This document shows, piece by piece, positions 48,913 to 59,459 of a DNA stretch of 64,000 bases (position 1 is its first letter; every line of letters begins with the position of its first letter). The notes beneath the pieces were generated by a model that worked only from the letters and a program-made list of their open reading frames with translations, searched no databases and was not told where the DNA came from. The position numbers were made by a program, and so were the translations under genes. The stretch is from Lelliottia sp. WAP21 (lineage in GTDB: Bacteria > Pseudomonadota > Gammaproteobacteria > Enterobacterales > Enterobacteriaceae): assembly GCF_020532665.2 (NCBI RefSeq), contig NZ_JAIWPG020000014.1, positions 1 through 64,000 on the forward strand, in the 5' to 3' direction.

Positions 48913-50414
48913 CACGCGGCCTCCTGTTTTGCACCACTGGCCGCGCTGACGATGGTTTCTGCCGTGGCGTCACCCGCCTGATAGTCGGCCACCATTAACC
49001 CTTCATGCATCACAATGATACGGTCCGCCATGCCCATCACTTCCGGCAGTTCGGACGACACCATAATGACCGCCAGGCCCTGGCTGACCAGTTCCGACAT
49101 AAACTGATGAACGGCGGCTTTCGAGCCGATATCAATGCCTTTTGTTGGCTCATCAAGAATGATCACTTCAGGATGCGTTGCCAGCCATTTTCCAATCACC
49201 ACCTTTTGCTGATTACCGCCTGAGAGCGTCTCTACGGGCTGTTTCCAGCTGAAGGCTTTTACCTGGAGCCGGGTCGCGTATTCGTCCGCCAACTGCCATT
49301 CGCGATGGTCGTGCAGAACGCCATTCGGGTTGAGCTTGCTGAGCTGGGGAAGGCTGATGTTTTGCGCAATCGGCAACGCAACGATCGCCCCCTGTTTCTG
49401 GCGCTCTTCCGGCACGCAGACAATACCCGCCTTGATGGCGTCCGCAGGCTGGCGAAAATGGCAGGCTGTTCCGTTCAGCACAATTTCGCCGGAGGATGGG
49501 CGCGTCACGCCAGATAAGGCCTGCATCAGTTCCGTCCGTCCTGCGCCGACCAGCCCATAGAAGCCCAGGATTTCGCCCTTGTGCAGGGAAAAGGAGATAT
49601 GTGCGAATTCGGTCGGATGACACAGGTCTTTGACCTCCAGCACCGTGTCGCCTTTTTCGCACTCGACCTTCGGGAAGGTTTGCGTAATGGCGCGGCCGAC
49701 CATCATCGAGACCATGCGCTCCTCGGTGATCTCGTTCATCGCGCCCGCCCCGACAAAAACGCCGTCGCGCAAAATGGTGTAGTGGTCCGCCAGCTCGAAG
49801 ATTTCATCGAACTTATGCGAGATAAACAGGATGGCTTTGCCCTCCTGCTTTAAACGTTCGACGATCTGGTAAAACTCGAGAATTTCGTGCTGCGACAGCG
49901 CGGCGGTCGGCTCGTCCAGAATGACCACCTGCGCATCAAACGACAGCGCACGGGCGATCGCCACCATATGGCGCTGGGCGATACTCAGGGTTTTCAGCGT
50001 CGCGCGCGGGTCGATTTTTACCTCAAGACGGGTGAGGATCGCCTGCGCCCTAAGGTGCATCTCTGGCCAGTCGAGCGTCTTCAAAAAGCCGTGGTAGAGA
50101 TACTGACCGACAAAGATGTTTTCGGTGACCGACAGTTCATCAAACAGGACGGTTTCCTGATGAATGGCGGTAATGCCGACTTTATGCGCCGATTCCGGCG
50201 TCGGGAGTTGAATAGGGATCGCTTTGTAGAGGATTTCGCCCTCTTCAGGCTGGTAAATGCCGGTCATGACTTTGACCAGCGTCGATTTTCCCGCGCCGTT
50301 TTCGCCAATCAGCGCGGTCACTTTACCGGGCCAAAGGGCAAGCTGAACGTTCTCAAGGGCGCGCACCCCCGGGAAGACTTTGGTGATGCCGTTGAGCTGA
50401 AGCAATGGTGTCAT
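48912..50414 (-). CDS. Rhamnose-type ABC transporter ATPase (two domains)
   Basis: 500 residues with two ABC cassettes. First Walker A GENGAGKST (about 39-47), LSIAQRHMVAIARAL signature and VVILDEPTAALS. The second cassette has a degenerate Walker A (GLVGAGRTEL), signature LSGGNQQKV and IILDEPTKGID, the usual asymmetry of RbsA/XylG/RhaT-type proteins. ATG 50414 has GGAG upstream. The frame extends 30 codons further but that part is only translated palindromic repeat. Confidence 0.9.
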   Translation of the reverse strand: MTPLLQLNGITKVFPGVRALENVQLALWPGKVTALIGENGAGKSTLVKVMTGIYQPEEGEILYKAIPIQLPTPESAHKVGITAIHQETVLFDELSVTENIFVGQYLYHGFLKTLDWPEMHLRAQAILTRLEVKIDPRATLKTLSIAQRHMVAIARALSFDAQVVILDEPTAALSQHEILEFYQIVERLKQEGKAILFISHKFDEIFELADHYTILRDGVFVGAGAMNEITEERMVSMMVGRAITQTFPKVECEKGDTVLEVKDLCHPTEFAHISFSLHKGEILGFYGLVGAGRTELMQALSGVTRPSSGEIVLNGTACHFRQPADAIKAGIVCVPEERQKQGAIVALPIAQNISLPQLSKLNPNGVLHDHREWQLADEYATRLQVKAFSWKQPVETLSGGNQQKVVIGKWLATHPEVIILDEPTKGIDIGSKAAVHQFMSELVSQGLAVIMVSSELPEVMGMADRIIVMHEGLMVADYQAGDATAETIVSAASGAKQEAA

Positions 50415-50431
50415 GATAGTTCTCCAGAATA

Positions 50432-50520
50432 TCTCCTCTCCCCCCGGAAGCGGGGCAGGGTGAGGGGAATGCGGCCTGATGCCCTCACCCCGGCGCTCTC
50501 CCACTGGGAGAGGGAGAAGG
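50432..50520. repeat. Paired palindromic repeat, copy 2
   Basis: CTCCTCTCCCC...GGGGCAGGGTGAGGGG followed by GCCCTCACCCCGGCGCTCTC and GGGAGAGGGAGAAGG. It lies between the binding-protein gene and the ATPase gene. Confidence 0.75.
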
Positions 50521-50522
50521 GA

Positions 50523-51509
50523 TTAGAAAATCTTCGAGAACTTATCAATATTGCTGGCATCGTAAACAAACGGCTCAGCCATGGCGCCGTTGCCGTCGGC
50601 ATCCAGCTTCACTTTGCCCAGTTTGCCCATGCTGGCTTCGTCTTTGGTGGCGGTCCCTTTCACCAGATCGTCGGCTAAATACGTGGCGGCATAACCCAGG
50701 TCAATCGGGTTCCAGATGGCAAAACTTTTGCTCGCGCCGGATTTCACCGCGCCGGCCATTTCAGACGGCAGCCCTAAACCGGTCACGTACACCTTGCCAA
50801 TTTTGCCCTGGTCTTTGACCGCCTGTGCAGCCGCCACAATACCGACGGACGACGGAGAGACGATCACCTTCAGGTCTGGATAGGTTTTAAGCAGGCCAAC
50901 CGCTTCACGGTAGCTTTTGTCGGAGAGATCGTCGCCATAGGCCACGGTCACCAGATTGACGGACGGGTACTTCGGCAGCACCTTTTTCATCTCGGCAATC
51001 CAGGTATTCTGGTTGGTGGATGTTGGCGTGGCGCTCAATACCGCCACATCGCCTTTCTCCACGTTCAGCGCTTTTAACGCATCGGCGGCGAGCCTGACGT
51101 TGGTTTCACCAATCAGGGCGTTATTCGACGGGTTGAGGTGGATTTGACGGCCCGCTTTCGCCACGCCGGAATCCCAGGAAACCACTTTGATGCCGCGCTG
51201 CATCGCTTTTTTCAGCACCGGCACCAGGGCGTCCGGATCGTTCGCGGAAATCGCGATCGCATCCACACCCTGTGCGATCAACCCGTTCAGCACGTCGATC
51301 TGCGCTTCTGCCGTGGTGGTGGTCGGGCCGGTATAAATCACTTTTACATCGCCTAGCTCTTTGGCCGCCTCCTGCGCGCCGACGTTCGCTGCTTCAAAGA
51401 ATCCATTTCCTAAGGACTTCGCCACCAGGGCGATTTTAACTTCTGCTAAAGCGGAACCGGACAACGCCAGAGCGGCAACGGTGAGGATCAAGCTTGTCTT
51501 TATTTTCAT
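50523..51509 (-). CDS. Rhamnose ABC transporter substrate-binding protein
   Basis: 328-residue precursor, signal peptide ending LSGSALA before EVKIALVAKS; then a type I periplasmic sugar-binding fold (family Peripla_BP_4). It resembles rhamnose and AI-2-type binding proteins (RhaS of Rhizobium, LsrB). Note that this binding protein and the AraC regulator RhaS at 55.6 kb share a literature name but are unrelated. The hairpin-rich repeat right after it could protect an abundant mRNA segment. Rhamnose specificity is inferred from the operon. Confidence 0.9.
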   Translation of the reverse strand: MKIKTSLILTVAALALSGSALAEVKIALVAKSLGNGFFEAANVGAQEAAKELGDVKVIYTGPTTTTAEAQIDVLNGLIAQGVDAIAISANDPDALVPVLKKAMQRGIKVVSWDSGVAKAGRQIHLNPSNNALIGETNVRLAADALKALNVEKGDVAVLSATPTSTNQNTWIAEMKKVLPKYPSVNLVTVAYGDDLSDKSYREAVGLLKTYPDLKVIVSPSSVGIVAAAQAVKDQGKIGKVYVTGLGLPSEMAGAVKSGASKSFAIWNPIDLGYAATYLADDLVKGTATKDEASMGKLGKVKLDADGNGAMAEPFVYDASNIDKFSKIF

Positions 51510-51560
51510 TGCTTTTACTCCACATAGTAAGCGAGTTGTGTAGGGATGGCAGGTGGTTTT

Positions 51561-51584
51561 CGCCCCGTCTCAATGAGCGGGGCG
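51561..51584 (-). other. Intercistronic hairpin rhaD/binding-protein gene
   Basis: CGCCCCG/CGGGGCG stem in the 84-bp gap, without a T run on the minus strand. Confidence 0.45.
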
Positions 51585-51593
51585 CGATGTTTT

Positions 51594-52424
51594 TTATGGG
51601 TACAGATCTAACGCAGACTGCATGGGGGTGACGCTAAAACGTTTCCCCAGCGCAATCAGTTCTTCCCGGGTGATGGTCTGTTTCATACCACCCATGGAAT
51701 AGACTTTTACCAGCACCTCGGCGGATTTCTCCGCAGTGTCGATCAGGCCAAAGGCTTCATCGAGCGTCGGGCCGCTGCCGAAAACGCCGTGGAACGGCCA
51801 CAGCACCAGCGGGTGTTTTTGCATCTCGTGCGCGGTCGCCTCGCCGATTTCGTCGGTACCGGGCACCATCCAGGGCAGGATGCCCACGCCATCCGGGAAG
51901 ACCACCAGACATTCGGTGCTGCCTTCCCACAGTTTACGGGTGAAGACATCAGTGTTGTTTTCCAGCACGTAGGTCAGGGCGATCAGGTTGGTGGCGTGGC
52001 AGTGCATGATCACGCGGTCTTTACCGTTGGTCGCTTTGATACGTTCGCAGTGAGAAAGGAAGTGCGCCGGCAGTTCAGAGGTCGGCACCGCCTCGTCAGT
52101 CAGCCCCCAAAGAATGTGGTAGCCCGCGCCGTCGCTGTCCACTTTTACCACGCCCAGATTCGCGGTGGGATCAAGCTGGACGTTGCGGAAAAACTTACCG
52201 GAGCCCGTGACAATAAACGGCGTGTTGGCGAGCAGCGGCATCGGCTGGCTCAGGGCGATATAACGCGGTTTCGCATGGAAATCGGCCTCGAACGGGGCAA
52301 TGTCTGCCTCATCAAGACGCAGCGTCAGATTGCCGCCGTTGCGCTCGTCCCAGCCTTTCAGCCAGGCATCCGTGGTAGCTTTAATCATGCCCTGGACGAA
52401 CCAGGCGTTAGTGATGGTCTGCAT
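51594..52424 (-). CDS. rhaD: Rhamnulose-1-phosphate aldolase
   Basis: 276-residue class II zinc aldolase cleaving L-rhamnulose-1-phosphate to DHAP and L-lactaldehyde (E. coli 274 residues). Zinc ligands in [13 protein letters not shown] near 138-150 and His in the C-terminal half (PFHGVFGSG near 210). Catalytic Glu lies in the [10 protein letters not shown] region. It is separated from rhaA by a palindromic repeat. Confidence 0.95.
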   Translation of the reverse strand: MQTITNAWFVQGMIKATTDAWLKGWDERNGGNLTLRLDEADIAPFEADFHAKPRYIALSQPMPLLANTPFIVTGSGKFFRNVQLDPTANLGVVKVDSDGAGYHILWGLTDEAVPTSELPAHFLSHCERIKATNGKDRVIMHCHATNLIALTYVLENNTDVFTRKLWEGSTECLVVFPDGVGILPWMVPGTDEIGEATAHEMQKHPLVLWPFHGVFGSGPTLDEAFGLIDTAEKSAEVLVKVYSMGGMKQTITREELIALGKRFSVTPMQSALDLYP

Positions 52425-52460
52425 AGTTTTCTTTTCCAGTTATCGCGGTGAGGTGGAATT

Positions 52461-52529
52461 CCCTCACCCCGGCCCTCTCCTACAGAGAGAGGGGGTAAAC
52501 GTTCGCTCTCCCCGTGGGAGAGCGTGAGG
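52461..52529. repeat. Paired palindromic repeat, copy 3
   Basis: CCCTCACCCCGGCCCTCTCC then AGAGAGAGGGGG, followed by CGCTCTCCCCGTGGGAGAGC then GTGAGG. It lies between rhaA and rhaD. Confidence 0.75.
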
Positions 52530-52538
52530 ATGGCAAAA

Positions 52539-53798
52539 TTATCCGCGCTGACTCAGCACGTCTTTCTCATACGCCCGCACGTTGTCCAGCCACTGGCTGC
52601 CCGCCGGGGCATCATGGCGCTGGCAGTACATTTCCCACACGGCCTGCCAGGGCAGAGATTTTTGCTCTTCCAGCAGGGCCAGACGCGCGGTGTAATCACC
52701 GTGTTGCTCCAGCGTGCGCAGCGCTTCGACCGGTTCCAGCAGGGCGCGCAGCAGCGCTTTTTTCATGTTGCGGGTGCCGATCACCCATGCCGCGATACGG
52801 TTGATGGAGGCATCGAAGAAGTCCAGACCGATGTGAACGCGGTCAAACAGGTTGTGGCGAATAATCTCGCTGGCGATGGCCTGTGTTTCATCATCCAGCA
52901 GCACGACGTGATCGCTGTCCCAGCGAACCGGACGGCTGACGTGCAGCAGCAGGCGAGGCACAAACAGCATGGCGGCAGAGATTTTGTCGGAGATCACCTC
53001 GGTCGGGTGGAAGTGACCGGCATCGAGGCACAGTGCGGTCTGACGGCTGGTGGCATATCCCATATAGAACTCGTTCGAGCCTACGGTGTAGCTTTCTGCG
53101 CCAATGCCGAACAGCTTGCTCTCCACGGCGTCGATATGATGCGCCGGGTTCAGCTTTTCACTGATGACCTCATCCAGGGCGTCCAGCAGGCGCTGACGAG
53201 GTGCCAGGCGGTCAACGGTAATATCTTTCATGCCGTCCGGGATCCAGATGTTCATCACGGACGGTGTGCCGAGCTGCTCACCGAAATAGGCAGAGACGCG
53301 GCGGCTGGCCTTCACGTGGTCAATCCAGAACTGGCGAATGTCATCATCCGCATGGGCGAGGGTGAAACCATCTGCGCTCAGCGGATGTGAGAAGCAGGAC
53401 GGATTAAAATCCAGTCCGAGTTTGTTGGCTTTTGCCCATTCAACCCAGTTTTTAAAGTGGGCTGGTTTGATCTCGTTACGCGCAACAGGTTGATCCGATT
53501 CCAGATAGATAGCGTGCAGGTTCAGGCGTTTAGGGCCTGGGATAAGGCTCAGTGCCAGCTCCAGATCGGCACGCAGTTCGGTGGCGTTACGCGCTTTGCC
53601 CGGGTAGTTACCCGTCGCCTGAATCCCCCCCGTCAGCGAACCGCCCGGATTCTCAAAACCCGCGACATCGTCGCCCTGCCAGCAATGCATCGACACGGGC
53701 AGACGGTCAAGCTGACGCAGCGCCTCTTCGATGTCCACCCCGACGGTGGCGAAACGCTGTTTAGCCAGTTCCCAGGCTTGTTCAAGTTGAGTGGTCAT
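52539..53798 (-). CDS. rhaA: L-rhamnose isomerase
   Basis: Converts L-rhamnose to L-rhamnulose; a Mn-dependent (beta/alpha)8 barrel of 419 residues as in E. coli. Metal and substrate residues lie in [30 protein letters not shown] and [14 protein letters not shown] 53798 overlaps the rhaB stop by 4 bp (ATGA). Confidence 0.96.
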   Translation of the reverse strand: MTTQLEQAWELAKQRFATVGVDIEEALRQLDRLPVSMHCWQGDDVAGFENPGGSLTGGIQATGNYPGKARNATELRADLELALSLIPGPKRLNLHAIYLESDQPVARNEIKPAHFKNWVEWAKANKLGLDFNPSCFSHPLSADGFTLAHADDDIRQFWIDHVKASRRVSAYFGEQLGTPSVMNIWIPDGMKDITVDRLAPRQRLLDALDEVISEKLNPAHHIDAVESKLFGIGAESYTVGSNEFYMGYATSRQTALCLDAGHFHPTEVISDKISAAMLFVPRLLLHVSRPVRWDSDHVVLLDDETQAIASEIIRHNLFDRVHIGLDFFDASINRIAAWVIGTRNMKKALLRALLEPVEALRTLEQHGDYTARLALLEEQKSLPWQAVWEMYCQRHDAPAGSQWLDNVRAYEKDVLSQRG

Positions 53799-55264
53799 GC
53801 GCAAAGCTCCTTTGTCAGTCGTTTTTGCTGAAACTGCGCCCGATAGCGGGCAATTTCATGGCAGGAATGGGGGGTAAAGGTGGTCAGTTCATGGTTGGCC
53901 GTGACCACGCGTCGAAACGCATCCACGCTGGAAAGCTCGTCGAGGGTCATCAGCTGAATGCCGATATTGCCAAGGGTGGAGGCTTCAACCGGGCCGGCCA
54001 CGACCGTGATACCGCAGGCATCGGCGCACAGCTGATTCAGCAGATGGTTCTGGCAGCCGCCGCCCACGATATGCAGTTGCGTAAAGGGTTTGCCGCGCAG
54101 CGCCTCCAGTTCACCCAGCACGTCGGCATACAGCAGCGCCAGGCTATCGAAGATGCAGCGCGCCAGTTCGGCGGGATTTACCGGCACCGGCTGGTGGCTT
54201 TCCCGACAGGCCGCCTGAATTTCGTCGCTCATGCTTTCGGGATTGATAAAGCGATCGTCATTTGGGTTGATCAGGAAGGTGCAGGCGGGCAGTTTTTCGG
54301 TAGCGGCAATCAGGGCGGGTAAGTCGGTGATGTTCTGCTCTTTCAGCACGCGCTGGAGCAGCCACAGGCCCATGATATTTTTCAGTACCCGATAACGGCC
54401 TTCGGCCCCGCCCTCGTTGGTGATATTTGCGGCGAGCGCCGCCTCGCTGGTGTACGGCGTTTTGCTTTCAAAGCCCATCAGCGACCAGGTGCCGGAAGAG
54501 AGATACGCGGCGTCCTGGCCTGACAGCGGCGCGGCAATCACGGCACTGGCGGTGTCATGGCTCGCCACGGCGACCACCGGGATGGCATTACCCTGCGGGC
54601 AAAGCCAGTGACCAATCACATTGCCGGGATGGGTCGGGGTCCCGAACCAGTCAGGCGATGCGCCAGTCCAGTTCAGCAGGTTGTCGTCCCAGTTATCGGA
54701 ATTGATGTTTACCATCTGGGTGGTGGTGGCGTTGGTGTATTCCCAGTTCAGATTGCCCGTGAGGCGATAGCTGAAATAGTCCGGGATCAGCAGCGCATGG
54801 GCAACGCGGGCTACCAGCGCCGGTTCCTGCTCCACCAGTGCACGCAGCTGATAGAGCGTATTGAAGGGCAGAAACTGAATGCCGCTGCGCCCGTAAATAT
54901 CGGCTTTGCCAAGCTGATCGACGGCCCGCGCCATCACGCCGTCAGTACGGCTGTCCCGATAGGAGACCGGCAGGCCAACGCGTTCGCCGTTTTTATCCAG
55001 CAGAACGTAGTCCACACCCCAGGTATCAATACCGATGCTGTCGATACGAATACCGGCCTCACAGACCTTGTTCAGGCCGGTGCGAATGTCGGCTTCCAGG
55101 CTGTCGATATCCCATGTCACTTTGCCGTCCTGCTTCTGCAGGCCGTTAACAAAGCGGTGGATTTCACGTAGCGAAAGCGTGCGCTGTTCAGGGGCATAGC
55201 AGGCGAGCATTACGCGCCCGCTGGATGCGCCTAAATCGACAGCCACACAATGGCGAAGAGTCAT
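53795..55264 (-). CDS. rhaB: L-rhamnulokinase
   Basis: FGGY-family kinase phosphorylating rhamnulose at O1; 489 residues as in E. coli. N-terminal phosphate loop [24 protein letters not shown] near 81-90, and ATP-binding [14 protein letters not shown] near 400. ATG 55264 is chosen by family N-terminus [12 protein letters not shown]; the frame is open to 55333 through the promoter. First gene of rhaBAD-transporter-adh-rhaM. Confidence 0.96.
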   Translation of the reverse strand: MTLRHCVAVDLGASSGRVMLACYAPEQRTLSLREIHRFVNGLQKQDGKVTWDIDSLEADIRTGLNKVCEAGIRIDSIGIDTWGVDYVLLDKNGERVGLPVSYRDSRTDGVMARAVDQLGKADIYGRSGIQFLPFNTLYQLRALVEQEPALVARVAHALLIPDYFSYRLTGNLNWEYTNATTTQMVNINSDNWDDNLLNWTGASPDWFGTPTHPGNVIGHWLCPQGNAIPVVAVASHDTASAVIAAPLSGQDAAYLSSGTWSLMGFESKTPYTSEAALAANITNEGGAEGRYRVLKNIMGLWLLQRVLKEQNITDLPALIAATEKLPACTFLINPNDDRFINPESMSDEIQAACRESHQPVPVNPAELARCIFDSLALLYADVLGELEALRGKPFTQLHIVGGGCQNHLLNQLCADACGITVVAGPVEASTLGNIGIQLMTLDELSSVDAFRRVVTANHELTTFTPHSCHEIARYRAQFQQKRLTKELCA

Positions 55265-55295
55265 GTTCCGGTCCTTACTAATGTCATTACGCAAG

Positions 55296-55301
55296 AGTGT
55301 A
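55296..55301 (-). promoter_or_regulatory. -10 of the rhaBAD promoter
   Basis: Minus-strand TACACT lies in the same place relative to the RhaS sites as TAGACT in E. coli rhaBAD. Confidence 0.55.
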
Positions 55302-55323
55302 AGAACCGGCAGAAAAAGTGACC

Positions 55324-55362
55324 TTCTTGCCAATGACAGGCGAAATGCAGGGCTGGCAAGAA
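55324..55362 (-). promoter_or_regulatory. RhaS binding sites of rhaBAD
   Basis: The inverted half-sites TTCTTGCCA (55324-55332) and TGGCAAGAA (55354-55362) match the arrangement of the E. coli RhaS site, two half-sites split by about 17 bp in the major-groove repeats. Confidence 0.75.
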
Positions 55363-55375
55363 AGCAAAGATGAAC

Positions 55376-55389
55376 GTGAGGGAGTTCAC
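55376..55389. promoter_or_regulatory. CRP site of the rhaB-rhaS region
   Basis: GTGAGGGAGTTCAC follows GTGA-N6-TCAC, just upstream of the RhaS sites, as in E. coli. A second partial match, TGTGACGGTGACCGCA, lies at about 55418-55433 toward rhaS. Confidence 0.7.
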
Positions 55390-55564
55390 AGTTTCCAGTA
55401 ATGGCGCGGTTTTCAGGCGATGTGACGGTGACCGCATTTCCCGATCTTTCCGCTCGTTTCTTAAAAAACCGACAGCCTTTGCACGCTTTGCTGCCGAAAA
55501 TTGAAGGTCAGAAACGCGGCCCTTAATTACTATTTTGAGAACATTTCTCATTAGGGTGGCCGTC

Positions 55565-56401
55565 ATGACCGTACTGCATAGCGTGGATTTTTTCCCTTCA
55601 GGTGCCTCGCCGGTAGCCATCGAGCCACGGCTTCCGCAGGCCGCGTTCCCTGAGCATCATCATGATTTTCACGAAATCGTGATCGTGGAGCATGGCACCG
55701 GCATTCACGTTTTTAACGGCCAGCCGTACACCATCAGTGGGGGAACGGTCTGTTTCGTGCGCGATCATGACAGACACTTATACGAACATACCGACAACCT
55801 GTGTCTGACCAACGTGCTCTATCGTTCGCCGGATGCCTTTCAGTTTTTGTCCGGGCTGAACCAGCTTCTGCCACAGGAAAAGGACGGGCACTACCCGTCG
55901 CACTGGCGGGTGAATCAATCCACGCTGCAGCAGGTGCGTCAGTTGGTCAGTCAGATGGAACATGCAGAAGAGACCCTTGAAACTCACGATCTGGCAACCC
56001 GCGAACTTCTCTTTATGCAACTGCTGGTCCTGCTGCGCCGCAGCAGTATGGTGGAAGGGCTTGAGAATAATGATGCCCGGCTGAATCAGCTGATCGCCTG
56101 GCTGGATGAGCACTATGCGGAAGAGGTGTGCTGGGAGACGCTGGCAGAGAGGTTCTCGCTTTCGCTGCGCACCCTCCATCGTCAGCTTAAGCACCAGACC
56201 GGTTCGACGCCGCAGCGTTACTTAAATCGTCTGCGGTTGATCAAAGCCCGGCATCTGCTTCGCCATACCGATGAAAGCGTTACAGACATCGCTTATCGCT
56301 GCGGTTTTGGCGACAGTAACCATTTTTCGACGCTGTTTCGCCGGGAATTTAGCTGGTCTCCACGCGATATTCGTCAGGGAAGGGATGCGCCACTTCAGTA
56401 A
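55565..56401 (+). CDS. rhaS: AraC-family activator RhaS
   Basis: 278 residues as in E. coli. Activates rhaBAD and rhaT with L-rhamnose. N-terminal cupin sensor ([17 protein letters not shown]) and C-terminal double HTH ([20 protein letters not shown] and [19 protein letters not shown]). ATG 55565 has AGGGTGG upstream. Divergent from rhaB. Confidence 0.95.
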   Translation: MTVLHSVDFFPSGASPVAIEPRLPQAAFPEHHHDFHEIVIVEHGTGIHVFNGQPYTISGGTVCFVRDHDRHLYEHTDNLCLTNVLYRSPDAFQFLSGLNQLLPQEKDGHYPSHWRVNQSTLQQVRQLVSQMEHAEETLETHDLATRELLFMQLLVLLRRSSMVEGLENNDARLNQLIAWLDEHYAEEVCWETLAERFSLSLRTLHRQLKHQTGSTPQRYLNRLRLIKARHLLRHTDESVTDIAYRCGFGDSNHFSTLFRREFSWSPRDIRQGRDAPLQ

Positions 56402-56473
56402 CGCGAGGGCAATCACCGTTTTTTGGCCGTAAAAAGGCTAATAATATCCGGTGATAAGCCGCTGAGGTATGTT

Positions 56474-57322
56474 GTGGGCGTTCCCTTAATTCTTCGCAAA
56501 GCTGATTTTTTTGCTAACGCCGGGCAGGCTGTCGCGGTGGCGGACCGCTATCCGCAAAATGTCTTTGCCGAACATACCCACGAGTTTTGCGAACTGGTGC
56601 TGGTGTGGCGCGGCAACGGTCTGCATGTCCTGAACGATCGACCCTACCGCATTACCCGTGGCGACCTGTTTTATATCCGCGCTGAAGACAAACACTCCTA
56701 TGCCTCCGTGAATGACCTGGTGCTGCAGAACGTGATCTATTGTCCGGATCGGTTAAAGCTCAATATCGACTGGGGAGCGGCAATACCGGGTTTTAACGAA
56801 GTACACCACAAACCGCACTGGCGACTCAGCAGCAACGGTATGACGCACGTGAGGCAGGTGATCACCCAGCTAGAACAGGAGAGTCAGAAAGCCGATCCGC
56901 TGGCAAACGAGATGGCTGAATTGCTGTTCGCGCAACTGGTTATCACCCTCAAACGTTATCGTTACGCCATTGATAATCCGTCTGCCAGTGAGCAAGAGGC
57001 CTTGCTGGATAAGCTGATAACCACCCTGGCGGGAAGCCTGAACCGCAGCTTTGTGCTGGAGAAATTCTGCGAACAGGCGCAGTGCAGCGAGCGTACGTTA
57101 CGCCAGCAGTTTCGCACCCAGACGGGCATGACGGTGAATCATTACCTGCGTCAGTTACGGATTTGCCACGCGCAATATTTGCTACAGCACACCGAGCTGA
57201 TGGTGAGTGAAGTGGCGATGCGCTGTGGTTTTGAGGACAGTAACTACTTTTCGGTGGTGTTTAACCGTGAAGTGGGGATGACGCCGGTTCAGTGGCGTCA
57301 TCGCAGTCGAAAGGCCGCGTAA
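56474..57322 (+). CDS. rhaR: AraC-family activator RhaR
   Basis: Activates rhaSR transcription with L-rhamnose. Starting at GTG 56474 (GCTGAGG upstream) gives 282 residues, exactly the E. coli length, and [13 protein letters not shown] aligns with the E. coli start without gaps. Cupin [18 protein letters not shown], then [23 protein letters not shown] and [20 protein letters not shown]. It abuts the convergent rhaT with no spacer. Confidence 0.93.
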   Translation: MGVPLILRKADFFANAGQAVAVADRYPQNVFAEHTHEFCELVLVWRGNGLHVLNDRPYRITRGDLFYIRAEDKHSYASVNDLVLQNVIYCPDRLKLNIDWGAAIPGFNEVHHKPHWRLSSNGMTHVRQVITQLEQESQKADPLANEMAELLFAQLVITLKRYRYAIDNPSASEQEALLDKLITTLAGSLNRSFVLEKFCEQAQCSERTLRQQFRTQTGMTVNHYLRQLRICHAQYLLQHTELMVSEVAMRCGFEDSNYFSVVFNREVGMTPVQWRHRSRKAA

Positions 57323-58357
57323 TTAATTGGCCATGCCGAGACCAACAATGTTGGCCGCAATGATAATCACCACGCAGCCCAGGCTCAGCACGCCCACCGG
57401 GCGTCGACCGGCATGCTTCCACTCCTTCAGCACCAGGCCCACCAGACCGCCGCACAGCACGTAGAAGCTCATGTGCAGCATCCAGCTCATGTAGTCATAT
57501 TGCGCAGGTATGCTGGCGTGACCCCAGGCATAAAAGAAGAACTGCAAATACCACATCAGGCCACCGAGCGCCGAGAGCAGCACGTTGGTGACAATTAATG
57601 ATTTTGCCAGCGAGAAGTCGGCTTTTACCGACAGGTTCTTCACTTTTGCCAGACGAATAAAACAGAAGCCGAGGTTAACCAGCGCGCCGCCGCCCATGAT
57701 CACCACATAGCTTGGCAAGGCGACATAGAGCGGATCGACGCCCAGCGCTGCGGCGGCTTCATGCATCGGTTTCGCGGCGTTCATGGCAAAGGACATCCCC
57801 GCTGAGAAAATGCCGCACATCACCGCCAGCACCAGCCCTTTTTTGAGATTAAACTCCTCGGCCCGGATGCCCATTTTACGTTCTTTCAGTTGCCCTGCCC
57901 GGGTCACAATCCCCACGCCAATCACCGCAACCAGCACGCCAAGCAGCGTCATGCGGCCACCCTGCGTGTTGATCAATACGTCGAAATTGCCGTTGAGAAT
58001 GGGCGTCATCAGCGTCCCCACAATCAGCGTGATGCCGATGGCGATGCCGATGCCCATCGACATGCCGAGGTAGCGCATGGTAAGCCCGTAGTTGATATTC
58101 CCGATGCCCCACATCGCGCCGAACAAAAAGACCGGCAGCAGGGTAGAGGCGCTAAAGGAGGAGAAATACCCCCAGAAATCCGGGAGCAGCAGGGCGCTGA
58201 TGGTCCAGGGCAGAATCAGCCAGGACACCGTGCCACCGACAGACCACATGGTTTCCCATGACCAATGTTTTACCTTTTTAAACGGGGCATAGAAACAGGC
58301 CGCACTGGCTGCGCCTATCAAATGCCAGAAAATACCCATCGTAATCGCATGATTCAT
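57323..58357 (-). CDS. rhaT: L-rhamnose:proton symporter RhaT
   Basis: 344 residues, ten TM helices, drug/metabolite superfamily, the same length as in E. coli. N-terminal [20 protein letters not shown]. Its presence beside an ABC transporter of the same operon family means two uptake routes for the same sugar are encoded. Upstream lie a CRP-like site and TTGCC/GGCAA half-sites. Confidence 0.95.
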   Translation of the reverse strand: MNHAITMGIFWHLIGAASAACFYAPFKKVKHWSWETMWSVGGTVSWLILPWTISALLLPDFWGYFSSFSASTLLPVFLFGAMWGIGNINYGLTMRYLGMSMGIGIAIGITLIVGTLMTPILNGNFDVLINTQGGRMTLLGVLVAVIGVGIVTRAGQLKERKMGIRAEEFNLKKGLVLAVMCGIFSAGMSFAMNAAKPMHEAAAALGVDPLYVALPSYVVIMGGGALVNLGFCFIRLAKVKNLSVKADFSLAKSLIVTNVLLSALGGLMWYLQFFFYAWGHASIPAQYDYMSWMLHMSFYVLCGGLVGLVLKEWKHAGRRPVGVLSLGCVVIIIAANIVGLGMAN

Positions 58358-58445
58358 TTTTACATCCTCATCGTTTTTATAGGTCGTTGGCTTCCCTCCG
58401 ACCCGACGAGTGTAAAAATTAAGCGGTGAGCGAACCTTCAGAAGG

Positions 58446-58502
58446 TTGCCGCAGATTTCTTTTGAATGGCAATCAGCGCGTTAACCGCGTGAGCGGACTC
58501 AC
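58446..58502 (-). promoter_or_regulatory. rhaT control region: CRP site and RhaS-like half-sites
   Basis: GTGAGCGGACTCAC (58489-58502) fits the CRP pattern; TTGCC at 58446-58450 and GGCAA at 58468-58472 form inverted RhaS-like half-sites nearer the gene. Confidence 0.5.
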
Positions 58503-58552
58503 AGTTCCGGGAATGAAACAAAAATGATTAACCTTGTAAAAAGTACGGCATT

Positions 58553-58571
58553 GATAATCATTTTCAATATC
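58553..58571 (+). promoter_or_regulatory. Fur box of sodA
   Basis: GATAATCATTTTCAATATC matches most of the 19-bp Fur consensus. It overlaps the likely -35 and precedes TATAAT at 58583-58588. sodA is Fur-repressed in E. coli. Confidence 0.8.
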
Positions 58572-58582
58572 ATTTAATTAAC

Positions 58583-58588
58583 TATAAT
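58583..58588 (+). promoter_or_regulatory. -10 of sodA
   Basis: Consensus TATAAT, 16 bp after TTTTCA (58561-58566), which lies inside the Fur box. Confidence 0.7.
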
Positions 58589-58646
58589 GAACCAACTGCT
58601 TACGCGGCATTAACAGCTGTGCCGCCCGACAATAATGGAGAGGATT

Positions 58647-59267
58647 ATGAGTTATACACTGCCATCCCTGCCGTATGCCTATGACGCACTGGAACCGCAT
58701 TTCGACAAGCAGACGATGGAAATCCATCACACTAAACACCACCAGACCTATGTGAACAACGCGAACGCCGCGCTGGAAAGCCTGCCAGAGTTCGCGAGCC
58801 TGCCTGTTGAAGAGCTGATCACCAAACTGGACCAGCTGCCAGCGGACAAGAAAACCGTACTGCGTAACAACGCAGGTGGTCACGCTAACCACAGCCTGTT
58901 CTGGAAAGGCCTGAAAACCGGTACTACCCTGCAGGGCGACCTGAAAGCGGCTATCGAGCGCGATTTCGGTTCTGTTGATAACTTCAAAGCAGAATTCGAG
59001 AAAGCTGCAGCGACCCGTTTCGGCTCTGGCTGGGCGTGGCTGGTGCTGAAAGGCGACAAACTGGCCGTGGTTTCTACCGCTAACCAGGACTCCCCGCTAA
59101 TGGGTGAAGCAATCTCTGGCGTATCCGGTTTCCCTATTGTGGGCCTGGACGTGTGGGAACATGCTTACTACCTGAAATTCCAGAACCGTCGCCCGGACTA
59201 CATCAAAGCCTTCTGGGACGTGGTGAACTGGGACGAAGCAGCAGCGCGTTTCGCCGCGAAAAAATAA
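58647..59267 (+). CDS. sodA: Manganese superoxide dismutase SodA
   Basis: 206 residues as in E. coli. Mn ligands are His27 ([13 protein letters not shown]), His82 ([10 protein letters not shown]), Asp168 and His172 (DVWEHAYY). AGAGG precedes ATG 58647. Expression should answer to iron (Fur box) and redox signals. The E. coli neighbour kdgT is missing downstream. Confidence 0.97.
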   Translation: MSYTLPSLPYAYDALEPHFDKQTMEIHHTKHHQTYVNNANAALESLPEFASLPVEELITKLDQLPADKKTVLRNNAGGHANHSLFWKGLKTGTTLQGDLKAAIERDFGSVDNFKAEFEKAAATRFGSGWAWLVLKGDKLAVVSTANQDSPLMGEAISGVSGFPIVGLDVWEHAYYLKFQNRRPDYIKAFWDVVNWDEAAARFAAKK

Positions 59268-59289
59268 GGTTGCATTGACGCCTGTGAGA

Positions 59290-59315
59290 AGCGAGTCTGA
59301 TGACTCGCTTTTTTT
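59290..59315 (+). terminator. Intrinsic terminator after sodA
   Basis: Stem AGCGAGTC/GACTCGCT with a TGAT loop, then seven T. Confidence 0.9.
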
Positions 59316-59322
59316 GTATCTG

Positions 59323-59447
59323 TATACCCGTCATACTTCACGCTGCAGGTGCGTTGGCTGTGCTCGCTCACCCCAGTCACTTACTGGAGTAAGCGCCTGG
59401 GGATTCACTCCCTTGCCGCCTGCCTGCAACTCGAATTATTTAGGGTA
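59323..59447. repeat. ERIC element (full length)
   Basis: About 125 bp from TATACCCGTCATACTTCACG to CGAATTATTTAGGGTA. It contains CGCTCACCCCAGTCACTTAC and GCCTGGGGATTCAC, the sites of the standard ERIC primers. It lies between the sodA terminator and the yiiM ribosome site, supplying most of the yiiM leader. Confidence 0.92.
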
Positions 59448-59459
59448 AAAGGAGTGGCA

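Noticed and set aside
50415-50504. 30-codon N-terminal extension of the ABC ATPase
   Set aside because: It is translated palindromic repeat; ATG 50414 has a good ribosome site and gives the family N-terminus.
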